DNA of 64,000 nucleotides from Candidatus Falkowiibacteriota bacterium (GTDB lineage: Bacteria; Patescibacteriota; Patescibacteriia; JACRDY01), in contig JACRDY010000059.1 in NCBI GenBank assembly GCA_016218485.1, positions 1 to 64,000 on the forward strand. The letters run 5' to 3'. The notes below the pieces were generated by a model. That model saw only the letters and a list, made by a program, of their open reading frames with translations. It did not search any database and was not told the DNA's origin. Positions 34,000 to 42,784 of the stretch are shown one piece after another. The position numbers were made by a program, and so were the translations under genes. Numbering within the stretch: position 1 is the stretch's first letter; each line of letters starts with the position of its first letter.

Positions 34000-34004
34000 A
34001 TTGA

Positions 34005-34255
34005 GTATCTAGTATCTAGTATCTGGTATCTAGGGAAAAGTCACTGCTGTAAGTTAATTTTAGATATTCAACTTTAGATGCCGTCTATGAAAAAGCGCTG
34101 ACGAGCAGCGTAGCCTTAAATCAGACGAGCAAAATATATCAGACTTTAGCAAAATAAGCAAGGTAAGTAGAGGAGGTGTCTCATAATCTAGGTGATTTTC
34201 CCAGATACCAGATACCAGATACCAGATACTAGATACCAGATACTAAATACGGTAT
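34005..34255. repeat. Short-period inverted repeat (ATCTAGTATCTGG type)
   Basis: TATCTAGTATCTGG units at 34005-34035 are answered by CCAGATACCAGATACTAG units at 34200-34250. Unlike the other elements, the arms are separated by about 160 bases of unexplained sequence. Confidence 0.75.
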
Positions 34256-34269
34256 ACTGTAGGTAATTT

Positions 34270-34887
34270 ATGATCGCCGTTATCATTGACTGGCTGGCGC
34301 AGATTATTATCGCCGTTATTTCCTGGCTGGGGCATCCCGGCGTTTTTGTGCTGATGGCGCTGGAGAGCTGCGGTTTGCCTATTCCCTCGGAAATCATCAT
34401 GCCGTTTGCCGGTTTTTTGGTCACGACCGGTCGATTATCGTTCTGGTTGGTGGTCGCCATGGGCGCGCTGGGCAATTTGGCCGGGTCGCTCTTGGCCTAC
34501 TGGATTGGCTGGCGGGGCGGCCGTCCGCTGATTGAGCGCTACGGCAAGTATATTCTCTTGTCACATCGAGACTTGGATTTGGCGGAGCGCTGGTTTGGCC
34601 GCTATGGCGATGTGGTGGTGTTTTTCGGCCGGCTGTTGCCGGTGGTGCGCACCTATATTTCTTTTCCGGCCGGTCTGGCGCAGATGAATCTAAAAAAGTT
34701 CGCTTTTTACACCACCCTGGGCAGTCTGCCCTGGAGTCTGCTGTTTGCCGCTCTGGGAGTCAAGATGGGGGACAACTGGTCGGCGGTACGGCAGTGGCTG
34801 CACGATTTTGATCTGGCTATTGTCGGTTTGCTGGTTCTTTTGGTGGTACTGTTTATTTTTCGCCATCGTCGTCAGAGAGTCGGTTAA
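34270..34887 (+). CDS. DedA/SNARE-associated family membrane protein
   Basis: The 205-aa polytopic membrane protein has ESCGLPIPSEIIMPFAGFL, FFGRLLPVVRTYISFPAG and four to five hydrophobic helices, all hallmark DedA features (proposed lipid scramblase or undecaprenyl-phosphate carriers). A C-terminal basic tail RHRRQR is cytoplasmic. TATACT 11 bases before the ATG suggests a very short leader. Confidence 0.92.
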   Translation: MIAVIIDWLAQIIIAVISWLGHPGVFVLMALESCGLPIPSEIIMPFAGFLVTTGRLSFWLVVAMGALGNLAGSLLAYWIGWRGGRPLIERYGKYILLSHRDLDLAERWFGRYGDVVVFFGRLLPVVRTYISFPAGLAQMNLKKFAFYTTLGSLPWSLLFAALGVKMGDNWSAVRQWLHDFDLAIVGLLVLLVVLFIFRHRRQRVG

Positions 34888-34931
34888 AGTATTTTTTCTG
34901 GGAAAATTGCCGTTGGCCCGGTTTTTTATAA

Positions 34932-34962
34932 CACTTGGATCGGAGGGCGGCGACGCCTTTTT
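34932..34962 (+). terminator. Repeated terminator module, copy 1
   Basis: A 26-base sequence starting CACTTGGATCGGAGGGCGGC and holding the GGCG-GCGA-CGCC hairpin is followed by TTTTT. An identical copy follows purL at 38973-38998. Confidence 0.7.
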
Positions 34963-34976
34963 GGTTGCCTTTTTGG

Positions 34977-35006
34977 TTGACTTTACCCCGTAAAATTGGT
35001 TAGATA
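34977..35006 (+). promoter_or_regulatory. Likely promoter of purL
   Basis: TTGACT (34977-34982), 18-base spacing, TAGATA (35001-35006). The leader then has a CAGGTC-AAAC-GACCTG hairpin (about 35070-35085). Confidence 0.5.
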
Positions 35007-35118
35007 CCTGTGGAGGGCGATCTTTGATATCAGCCGTTTTTAGGCTACAGCAGAAGAAACCGTATTCAGGTCAAACGACCTGTCACCAATTCACCAGACA
35101 GCGAAAGAAGGAGGCAGC

Positions 35119-38100
35119 ATGATACGGCGATTCTACCGACGTGAGCGAGCGGGATTTGAGTGGTGTTTTTATGTGGCGCTGTCCGCGGTACTGACGGCGG
35201 CGCAGGAAGAAGCGCTGCGTTGGCTGTTGGCGGAGACCTTTGCTCCCGGAGAGTTTGGCGAGCAGTCGCTCCTGACAGGCGAGTTTGAGGGGCCGGGGCG
35301 GATCGTGGAGATTGGTCCGCGGCTCAACTTTGAGACTCCCTGGTCCAGTAACGCGGTGGCTATCTGCCACAATTGCGGACTGCACCAGGTGATCCGCTTG
35401 GAACGTTCCCGGCGGTATCTATTGCCGGCGGCGGTGGACGTGACGGCTTTCGTAGGAGGGCACCATGACCGGATGACCGAGATGGTCTACCGGCAGCCGC
35501 TGGACAGCTTGGTGATTGACCTGCAGCCGCAGTCGGTGCGGATCATTCACGTGCTGGAGCACGGGCGCGCCGCTCTGCGACAGATCAGCCAGGAGCTGGG
35601 TCTGGGATTTGACGAGCAGGACGTGGAATACTACCACTACCTGTTTGTTGAATTGATGGGACGCGATCCCACCGACGTGGAACTGTTCCAACTGGCGCAG
35701 ATGAACAGCGAACACTGCCGCCATTGGTTCTTCAAGGGGCGGCACATCATCAACGGGCAGGAGAAGCCCGGGACACTCTTGGATCTGATTCGTTCAACCT
35801 GGCAGGCCAATTCGGGTAATAGCGTTATCGCCTTTAGCGATAACTCTAGCGCCATTCGGGCGCTGGCGGCGGTGGATACACTATTACCGCGACATGCCGG
35901 GCAGCCTTCAGCGATGCAGTTGTTGTCGTGGTGGTTACACGCGGTGCTCACAGCCGAGACGCACAACTTCCCGTCCGGCGTGGCGCCGGTTCCCGGCGCC
36001 GAAACCGGTACCGGCGGACGTCTGCGTGATAACCACGCCACGGGTCGGGGCGCTTTTAGCTGCGCCAGTACGGCCGGGTTCATTACCGACAATCTGCATC
36101 TGCCGGGGTATCGTATTCCCGGTGAGCCGGATCATGACGTGGCGCATCCCACGACACTTGCTTCACCCTTGGAGCAGCAGATGGGAATGCCCAGAGGCGC
36201 CTTTGACTACGGCAACAAGTACGGTGAGCCTAATGTCGGAGGGTTTGCGCGGACGTTTGGTCTCTTTTTTCCTGACGGTGAACGTCGCGGAGCCTTCAAG
36301 CCCACGATGTTTACCGGTGGCCTGGGTTGGTTGCCTGATCAACAGACGAAGAAGGCGCCTCCGGCTCCGGGTATGCTGATCATCGGCATTGGCGGTCGGG
36401 CTTTCCGGATCGGACTCGGCGGCGGGTCGGCTTCCAGCATGACGCAGGGGGACAATCGCGCGGATCTAGACTTCAACGCGGTACAGCGCGGTGACCCGGA
36501 AACGAAACAGTGCGTCTGGCGCCTCATTCGCGCCTGTGTTGAGATGGGTATAGACAATCCCATTTTGAACATTCACGATCAAGGGGCCGGTGGTCCCTGC
36601 AACGTGCTGACCGAGCTGATGGAACCGGCCGGTGGCCGGATTGACATTCGTCAGATCAAGCTCGGCGATCAGACGCTGTCGGTATTGGAGATCTGGGGTG
36701 CGGAATATCAGGAGCGATACGGCTTGCTGATTGACCCCAAAAATCTCGCTCTCTTTCAGGCGATTTGCGAGCGTGAGAAAGTTTCCTGTGAAGTACTCGG
36801 TGAGGTCACCGGTGACGGTCGGGTGGTAGTCTATGACTCGCAGACCGAAACAACGCCGGTGAATCTTGATTTGCGGCAAGCCTTGACGCAGACGCCGCAA
36901 AAAACGTTTAAGGACGAGACTAGGCCGCTGCGGTTGGAGCCGCTGCGGATTCCTCCTGACTTGACGGTACGTGAGGCGTTGCGTTCGGTCTGGCAGCTCG
37001 TGGCAGTCGGTTCCAAAGAGTGGTTGACGCATCAGGTTGACCACTCGGTCGGCGGACTAGTGGCGCGGGCGCAAGCCTGTGGTCCTCTTGGTTTGCCGGT
37101 GGCGGATAGCGCCGTGTTGGCGGCTAGTCACTTCGGTCTGACGGGGATGGCCACGGCGATCGGCGAACAGCCGGTCAAAGGGTTGATTTCTCCGGCAGCG
37201 GGCGGCCGTATGGCCGTGGCGGAAGCTTTGCTTAACTTGGCCGGAGCGCTCATTTCCGGCATCCGTGACATCAAAGCGTCGGTCAACTGGATGTGGCCGG
37301 CGAAATTCCCCGGTGAGGCTGACCGTCTCTGGCAAGCGGCCGAGGCGCTGACGACACTGATGAAGCAGATCGGCATGGCGGCTGACGGCGGCAAGGACAG
37401 TCTGTCCATGGCGGCCAGGCTGGATGACGGTACGCTCGTCAAGTGTCTGGGCCAAGTGGTGGTGTCCGCCTACGTGACGGTAGCGGATATCAGGCAGGTG
37501 GTGACGCCGGACCTTAAGCCGGGCGACAGTCGGTTGGCGCTCTTGGAAGTGTCACCCGGTAAACAGCGGCTCGGCGGTACGGCTCTGGCGCAAGCGCTCG
37601 GGCAACTGGGCGATGACGCGCCCGACGTAGACAATCCGCTGCTGCTGGCCCAGAGCTTTCAGTTCGTCCAAGAATTGATCCGTCGCAATCTGTTGCTAGC
37701 CTGTCATGATGTCAGTGATGGCGGCCTCATTACCGCTGTGGCGGAGATGGTCATGGCGGGGCAGCGTGGCTGCAGCCTGCAGCTCTCTGGGCAGCAGGGC
37801 GTATTCGCCCAGCTGTTCAATGAGGAGCCGCAGCTGGTGCTGCAGATGGCGGAAACGGACTATGCCGAGGTTCAATCGTTGGCCTTGGTTTACAACGTAG
37901 CGCTGACGTCAATCGGTCACACCGTAGCGGCGCCACGATTGTTCGTCACTTTTGAGGGAGAGACTGTGCTCTACGAGAGTTTGTCTGAATTACTGCGCCG
38001 GTGGCGGAAAACCAGCGATCGGCTGGAAGCTGAAAATATCGGTGAGGAGCTGGCGGCTCAACAGTCGCAGCATTGCGGTCAGCCTCCGTCATATCAATTA

Positions 38101-38937
38101 ACCTTCACGCCGGAGCCGACTCTGCCATTGTGGCTTCAGGGCAATCAGCCCAGAGTCGCGGTTATCCGTGAGGAAGGCAGTAATGGTGATCGGGAAATGG
38201 CCGCCGCGTTCCATCTGGCAGGTTTTGAGACTTGGGACCTGACCATGACTGACCTCTTGGCGAGGCGGGTGACACTGGATCAGTTCCGCGGTGTTGTCTT
38301 TGTCGGCGGGTTCTCTTACGCCGACGTTCTGGACAGCGCCAAGGGCTGGGCCGGGGTTATCCGTTTCAATCCCCAGCTGCGGGAGATGTTCGATCGGTTC
38401 TACGACCGGCCGGACACGTTCTCGCTCGGCGTCTGCAATGGTTGCCAGCTGATGGCGTTGTTGGGTTGGGTGCCCTGGAAAGGATTGCCCGATGTCCAGC
38501 AGCCGCGGTTTATCCATAACCGCTCCGGCCGGTTTGAGTCACGGTTGGTCACGGTCGGCATCGACCCCAGTCCGGCCATGATGCTGCAGGGTATGGCCGG
38601 GTCGCGTCTGGGCGTCTGGGTGGCTCACGGTGAAGGACGGTTGCACTGTCCTGATCCTACGTTACTCGCCGACATCACGGCGCGACATCTCACGCCACTG
38701 CTGTATTGTGATCACCAGGGTACGGCGACGGAGACCTACCCGTTCAATCCCAACGGTTCGCCGATGGGTATTGCCGGGCTGTGTTCTGCCGACGGCCGCC
38801 ATCTGGCGGTTATGCCGCACCCGGAACGGATGTTCCAGTTGTGGCAGTGGCCGTATCTGCCGCCGGAGTGGCAGGGACTGCCAGCCTCGCCCTGGCTCCA
38901 GATGTTTCAGAATGCTCGCCGCTGGTGCGGCGAGTAG
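35119..38937 (+). CDS. purL: FGAM synthase, single-chain type
   Basis: Converts FGAR to FGAM with glutamine in step 4 of purine synthesis. The 1272-aa protein is the long form: N-terminal domain, linker, two AIRS-like halves (ATGRGAFS-like, KDSLSMAAR, GGLG and GGKDS patches) and a C-terminal glutamine amidotransferase with the nucleophile in FSLGVCNGCQLMALLGW and the His/Glu pair in VMPHPERM. AAGGAGG 5 bases upstream sets the start. No other purine gene is nearby, and the gene is bracketed by identical terminator modules. Confidence 0.95.
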   Translation: MIRRFYRRERAGFEWCFYVALSAVLTAAQEEALRWLLAETFAPGEFGEQSLLTGEFEGPGRIVEIGPRLNFETPWSSNAVAICHNCGLHQVIRLERSRRYLLPAAVDVTAFVGGHHDRMTEMVYRQPLDSLVIDLQPQSVRIIHVLEHGRAALRQISQELGLGFDEQDVEYYHYLFVELMGRDPTDVELFQLAQMNSEHCRHWFFKGRHIINGQEKPGTLLDLIRSTWQANSGNSVIAFSDNSSAIRALAAVDTLLPRHAGQPSAMQLLSWWLHAVLTAETHNFPSGVAPVPGAETGTGGRLRDNHATGRGAFSCASTAGFITDNLHLPGYRIPGEPDHDVAHPTTLASPLEQQMGMPRGAFDYGNKYGEPNVGGFARTFGLFFPDGERRGAFKPTMFTGGLGWLPDQQTKKAPPAPGMLIIGIGGRAFRIGLGGGSASSMTQGDNRADLDFNAVQRGDPETKQCVWRLIRACVEMGIDNPILNIHDQGAGGPCNVLTELMEPAGGRIDIRQIKLGDQTLSVLEIWGAEYQERYGLLIDPKNLALFQAICEREKVSCEVLGEVTGDGRVVVYDSQTETTPVNLDLRQALTQTPQKTFKDETRPLRLEPLRIPPDLTVREALRSVWQLVAVGSKEWLTHQVDHSVGGLVARAQACGPLGLPVADSAVLAASHFGLTGMATAIGEQPVKGLISPAAGGRMAVAEALLNLAGALISGIRDIKASVNWMWPAKFPGEADRLWQAAEALTTLMKQIGMAADGGKDSLSMAARLDDGTLVKCLGQVVVSAYVTVADIRQVVTPDLKPGDSRLALLEVSPGKQRLGGTALAQALGQLGDDAPDVDNPLLLAQSFQFVQELIRRNLLLACHDVSDGGLITAVAEMVMAGQRGCSLQLSGQQGVFAQLFNEEPQLVLQMAETDYAEVQSLALVYNVALTSIGHTVAAPRLFVTFEGETVLYESLSELLRRWRKTSDRLEAENIGEELAAQQSQHCGQPPSYQLTFTPEPTLPLWLQGNQPRVAVIREEGSNGDREMAAAFHLAGFETWDLTMTDLLARRVTLDQFRGVVFVGGFSYADVLDSAKGWAGVIRFNPQLREMFDRFYDRPDTFSLGVCNGCQLMALLGWVPWKGLPDVQQPRFIHNRSGRFESRLVTVGIDPSPAMMLQGMAGSRLGVWVAHGEGRLHCPDPTLLADITARHLTPLLYCDHQGTATETYPFNPNGSPMGIAGLCSADGRHLAVMPHPERMFQLWQWPYLPPEWQGLPASPWLQMFQNARRWCGE

Positions 38938-38972
38938 ACGAATACCACATTCACCTGCTAAGTGCTTCATAG

Positions 38973-39020
38973 CACTTGGATCGGAGGGCGGCGACGCCCT
39001 TCTTTATTTTTTTATTCAAC
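38973..39020 (+). terminator. Repeated terminator module, copy 2
   Basis: Same 26-base core as at 34932-34957, followed by a T-rich run ending in TTTTTTT. It ends purL. Confidence 0.7.
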
Positions 39021-39081
39021 ATTTTGGTTGCAAAAAATTCCCATTATTGTTAAGGTGGAGGCATCATTATTCCCCGTATAT

Positions 39082-40263
39082 ATGGGCAATCAGCTTATTT
39101 TTAGCAAAAATAAGGGTATTACATTGGCGCTAATCGTCGCCGCGGCGCTTTTTATTATATTAGGCGCGCCGGGATTGGTGCGGCCGGAGCAACAGCCGCT
39201 CGTTCGTTTGGCTGTGGCCGTAGGAGGGCTCTGCGGTAACGGATCGCTGGATGGAGGCGAACAGTGTGACGATGGCAATGCCACTGACGGTGACGGCTGT
39301 TCCGCTCTCTGCACGGTGGAGATCATTCCGCGGCGGGATCTGGCGCCGCGGCTGGCTATTACCAAATCAGCGGATTGGGTCAGTACCGCTCCCGGCGACC
39401 GGGTGATGTATACGGTGGAGCTGACCAATACCGGCAGTGACGCCTGTAATAATGTCATTGTGATTGATCTCCTGCCCGACAGTTTCAGTTTTGCCGATGA
39501 TGGAGAAGACATTCGGCTTTGGCAATGGGAGAGTCTGCGGGCCGGTGGCACGATTCATCTGGAGTATGCGGTGACTGTTGCCGCTGACGCGGCTGCCGGT
39601 CTATATACCAATACGGTGACAGCTCAGTGCAACCGTCTGGAGCCGATCAGCACGAGTGCAGAGGTGATTGTCATACCGCTGCTGATTGCGCCCGCGCCAG
39701 CTGAACCGATGGCTCCGTCGCCGGATATCCTGCCGAGCGCTTCGCGTAATACGGGGCAGGGTGTGGAGCCATCAGTGGTACCGGTGAATGGATCGTTTGA
39801 GTCAGGGGTGACTGGAGAACAGACAGTATTTCCTCCGACGATTGTTTACTATACTCCGCCGACGCCCGCAGTGCAGGTGCTGGGGCAAGAGGCTGCAGAG
39901 GAGCCGGTGGTGACGCCGGTTATTCCTGCTGGGCCGACCTGTGTTGCCTGCCGCGGTATTAAACTATTACTGTTGCTGGTGCTGATAGTCTCGCTGGGGT
40001 ATGGCTATTTTTGGTTCTGGCGGCTGTTTGATGCTCGGCGCCGGTGGCTGGTTAGTCTGCTCGGATTGCTGGTGCCGATTGCCGCGTCGGTTAGCTTGGT
40101 GCTGGCCAAGGCTTGCTTGGATTCTCGGTACGTTGTTTTGACGACCGGCAATACGGTTCTCTGTAAATATTTTTTCTTTGCGGCGCTGGGTGTCTACCTG
40201 GGTGGTTTGCTAGTAACCTATTGGGTGGCGCCTCGGCCGAGCGATTTACCCGATGTACAATAA
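39082..40263 (+). CDS. Surface protein with DUF4215-like and DUF11-like domains
   Basis: Probably exported and membrane-held. The N-terminal hydrophobic segment (ITLALIVAAALFIILGA) precedes CGNGSLDGGEQCDDGN..GDGCS, a DUF4215-like Cys motif. It then has a DUF11-type repeat (LAITKSADWVSTAPGDRVMYTVELTNTG), a Pro/Ala-rich linker and three C-terminal membrane helices. ATG 39082 (394 aa) is preferred to an upstream ATG at 38962, whose 40 extra residues run through the purL terminator repeat. Confidence 0.8.
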   Translation: MGNQLIFSKNKGITLALIVAAALFIILGAPGLVRPEQQPLVRLAVAVGGLCGNGSLDGGEQCDDGNATDGDGCSALCTVEIIPRRDLAPRLAITKSADWVSTAPGDRVMYTVELTNTGSDACNNVIVIDLLPDSFSFADDGEDIRLWQWESLRAGGTIHLEYAVTVAADAAAGLYTNTVTAQCNRLEPISTSAEVIVIPLLIAPAPAEPMAPSPDILPSASRNTGQGVEPSVVPVNGSFESGVTGEQTVFPPTIVYYTPPTPAVQVLGQEAAEEPVVTPVIPAGPTCVACRGIKLLLLLVLIVSLGYGYFWFWRLFDARRRWLVSLLGLLVPIAASVSLVLAKACLDSRYVVLTTGNTVLCKYFFFAALGVYLGGLLVTYWVAPRPSDLPDVQ

Positions 40264-40298
40264 GTTCAAAGATTGAATTGGTGGTAGCATTCATCTTT

Positions 40299-40359
40299 AT
40301 CCAGCACCTTTCAGAATACCCCGTCAGTTTGCTGCGGGGTATTCTGAAAGGTGCTGGAT
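40299..40359. repeat. Palindromic repeat element, short-form copy B
   Basis: A 61-bp near-perfect hairpin with ATCCAGCACC ends and centre CCCCGTCAG...CTGCGGGG. It lies between the surface protein and a terminator. Confidence 0.85.
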
Positions 40360-40371
40360 TTATTTCAAAAG

Positions 40372-40393
40372 TCGCCCGATCGGGCGATTTTTG
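40372..40393 (+). terminator. Terminator-like hairpin
   Basis: A 16-base perfect palindrome TCGCCCGATCGGGCGA followed by TTTTT. It likely ends the surface-protein transcript. Confidence 0.75.
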
Positions 40394-40412
40394 GGTATTG
40401 TGGGTATTTGTT

Positions 40413-40440
40413 GTAGAGACGCAATGCATTGCGTCTCTAC
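40413..40440. repeat. 28-bp perfect palindrome
   Basis: GTAGAGACGCAATG and its exact inverse. A short mobile or binding-site palindrome, role unknown. Confidence 0.7.
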
Positions 40441-40536
40441 CAGACCCACCCCTGGACGCGTACATTTTTTTTGACAATTTATGATTATTGTAAGCTTTCA
40501 ATTATCCATTGAGATAAAACAACAGGAGGTCAAGTC

Positions 40537-42009
40537 ATGTCGTCCAAGGCGATCGTAGATATCATCCGATGTGTGATGAATGGTCTGGCGTTGCCCGACA
40601 ACGTCACGTGGGAAGGTGTGTGCGACGCATACGGCTACGCCAAGCACAATCTTCCCGAAGAAGTGACTGCGGCGCTGTTTGAGCTCCTGGGGCAGTATCT
40701 CCGTCGGTTGCCGCCAGAGAAAGAAAAAATCAAGAACCTTTTCGACTACTGGCAGGGAAAGGATCCCGCTCTTTCGCGACTCCAGGAGGTTGCAATCAAA
40801 ACAGCAACCTATCCGTTTGAGCTGGAGTATTGGGAGGGATGGCAGGATGACGATTTGTGTGACCTCGGGTATGAGCGGCTCGCCGCGATGCCCGTGACCG
40901 TGAAACGTTTGCAGGTGCAGTACCAATACTGTCGTCCAGGAACAGAGCGACGGGCAACAGTCGTGGCAGCGCTGCTGGGTTGGTCGGATGAGGTATCCTA
41001 TCACGAATTCAGCATGCTGGTCAGCACCTATCGGCAGCAGGGCTTCCCCGCGGATTTGGCGGGAGTTCTCAAAAAATGGGTGACTACTCAATCCACTCAC
41101 TCCGCCGACTGGCTGGAGCAATGGGAGAGGATGAAGGCAGGTCATGACGCCGATTCGGCAGCGCTGGCGGAGGCGTTTTTCCATAACGCCATCTCCACCG
41201 CGCATGACTTCAATGAGCAGTGGAAGGTCTTGACAGAGTTGCCGCTCAGCGAGTGGCAACAACAGGCCGTTTTGGCCAAACTGGCCGAGACTGGCACGTT
41301 GGGAGACTGGCATTGGATTCTGGGGCGTACTGAGCCCAAGGATCGTTCGCCGGAAGTCCTGCGGCTGATTGAGCAGGCGTACCAACAGACCGACTGGCGG
41401 ACGCTCCTGCGTCTGGCACAGAACTCTGACGCAGAGCCTGATGGGAATTGGGATGACGGGTACACTCGGATGCTCGGGGATGACGACCTGCTGTCTACAG
41501 TTCTGTTTGAGCAGATCGCTCGTGATCCCTCCGCGGAACTGCCGGAGCTGCTGCGGATTTGGTGCCGCACCATTCCCGAGAGCTCCTACGAGCCCGTCAT
41601 CATGGAGAGGATTAAGGGAGCCATCACTACGGCGCGTGATTGGCTGCAGACCTACGGCTGGTGGCAGCGGTCATCCGCCTTGATCGAGCTGGCGCAGTGT
41701 CGGCTGCTCGCGAGTGTCTCGTCCCTCGACGAGTGGCTCAAGCTCTGCAGTGGATACAAACTGGAGCACTACACTTCGTGGGTGACTCCGCTGACGCGGC
41801 ATTTCATCAGCGTCACGGATGCCGACTTTGAGTACTGGCAAAACAGGATCAAGCATCCGATCCTGCGGGACTGCGCCGGCGCCATTCTCCAGAAGATGCA
41901 CACTAGCGCTGACAGCAAACAGTGTCTGGAGGCACTGCTCGAGCTGTGCTATGACTACCGGGACCCTCTCGGGTCAACGGTGGCGAAGGCGCTGCTCTCT
42001 GTCGCCTAA
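40537..42009 (+). CDS. 490-aa orphan protein, alpha-helical
   Basis: Not recognised. There is no signal or membrane segment. It is rich in Trp, Leu and Glu with a repeated helix-turn-helix rhythm (WLEQWERM, WQQQAVLAKL, WRTLLRLAQ, LPELLRIWCRT), which suggests a HEAT- or TPR-like solenoid. AGGAGG (40525-40530) with 6-base spacing gives a strong ribosome site, unlike most neighbours. It has its own terminator and is followed by a structured RNA gene. Confidence 0.75.
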   Translation: MSSKAIVDIIRCVMNGLALPDNVTWEGVCDAYGYAKHNLPEEVTAALFELLGQYLRRLPPEKEKIKNLFDYWQGKDPALSRLQEVAIKTATYPFELEYWEGWQDDDLCDLGYERLAAMPVTVKRLQVQYQYCRPGTERRATVVAALLGWSDEVSYHEFSMLVSTYRQQGFPADLAGVLKKWVTTQSTHSADWLEQWERMKAGHDADSAALAEAFFHNAISTAHDFNEQWKVLTELPLSEWQQQAVLAKLAETGTLGDWHWILGRTEPKDRSPEVLRLIEQAYQQTDWRTLLRLAQNSDAEPDGNWDDGYTRMLGDDDLLSTVLFEQIARDPSAELPELLRIWCRTIPESSYEPVIMERIKGAITTARDWLQTYGWWQRSSALIELAQCRLLASVSSLDEWLKLCSGYKLEHYTSWVTPLTRHFISVTDADFEYWQNRIKHPILRDCAGAILQKMHTSADSKQCLEALLELCYDYRDPLGSTVAKALLSVA

Positions 42010-42028
42010 CATGCATGCGAGATTCAAT

Positions 42029-42058
42029 CCACCGGCGTTCGCGCCGGTGGCTTTCATT
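42029..42058 (+). terminator. Terminator of the 490-aa gene
   Basis: CCACCGGCG (42029-42037), TTCG loop, CGCCGGTGG (42042-42050), then CTTTCATTT. Confidence 0.85.
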
Positions 42059-42154
42059 TAACAAAGATTTCAAGAAACAAAGAATCAATCGGTAAGTATT
42101 GTTTCGTTGCTTATTTGCTTCTTTGTTTCTTGGCCCCCCTGTTTCTTGGCCCCC

Positions 42155-42184
42155 TTGACTATTCAGGCGTAATTATTCTAAGAT
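42155..42184 (+). promoter_or_regulatory. Promoter of the structured RNA
   Basis: TTGACT (42155-42160), 18-base spacing, TAAGAT (42179-42184). The predicted start is near 42191. Confidence 0.65.
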
Positions 42185-42190
42185 AACAAA

Positions 42191-42562
42191 ATCCCAGACC
42201 GCGGAGGGTGTGGTCTCGAAGGACCTGGTCCTCAAACAGGATGCCTGTATTGCCTATTCGGGCCAGTGACGACATTCTCTGACACCATGGCAGCACCGTT
42301 TCTCCATTCGGGGCGCAATAGAGTGGGCGTTGCCCAAAAGCCCTGGGAGCGCAGAAACGAAGCGAGCAATGGCGATGAGACGCCGTCTAGGCCCGGATTC
42401 ATCGGGCTCACCATGAATCAGAGGGACCCTTCGAGCCCTCCCTCCCGCGGTCGTTCACACGACACGAAAGCCCTCGCCCAACCACGATGATAAAAAAGTG
42501 TCTCCTAGTAGGACTCCAAATTCCCGGGTAGACACTTCCGGGGTCATCTGGTTGGGCGAGGT
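42191..42562 (+). ncRNA. Large structured RNA of unknown class
   Basis: About 370 nt with no credible frame but extensive nested pairing. The outer helix pairs 42197-42208 with 42440-42452. The second pairs CTCGAAGG (42215-42222) with CCTTCGAG (42428-42435). The third pairs CTCTGA (42277-42282) with TCAGAG (42418-42423) and continues with CATGG/CCATG (42286-42290/42411-42415). Inside are hairpins such as GGCG/CGCC and GCCCG/CGGGC. The 3' part is a separate domain: a 12-bp stem CCTCGCCCAACC (42472-42483) / GGTTGGGCGAGG (42550-42561) with an inner AAGTGTCT/AGACACTT stem. Conserved motifs of RNase P, tmRNA, SRP RNA and 6S RNA were not found. Confidence 0.65.
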
Positions 42563-42655
42563 GCCCCTCCATTTTCATTCAGCCGATAGAATATCCGTTT
42601 AGAATATCCGTTTATAGCGGGTTTTTATTTTTTTTGCTATACTGGTAATAGTATA

Positions 42656-42773
42656 ATCCAGCACCTTCCAGAATATCCCGCAGCAAGCTGACGGGGTATT
42701 CTGGAAGGTGCTGGATGAATGGCTGAGAGAGTATTTCTGTGGCGTGCACTACCCCGACAGGAAGGTGCTGGAT
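42656..42773. repeat. Palindromic repeat element, composite copy C
   Basis: The 61-bp hairpin form (42656-42716) is fused to the second half of the long form (GGCTGAGAGAGTAT ... ACTACCCCGACAGG), sharing the same ends. It finishes 11 bases before the next ATG. Confidence 0.85.
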
Positions 42774-42784
42774 AAAATTTTGAT

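Noticed and set aside
42266..42490. 74-aa frame inside the structured RNA
   Set aside because: It has no ribosome site or family likeness, and its bases are needed for the long-range helices.
42191..42562. Identity as RNase P RNA, tmRNA, SRP RNA or 6S RNA
   Set aside because: None of the hallmark sequences (P4 GAGGAAAGUCC type, T-arm with CCA end, GGAAGCAGC type loop) was found on either strand, so I leave the class open.
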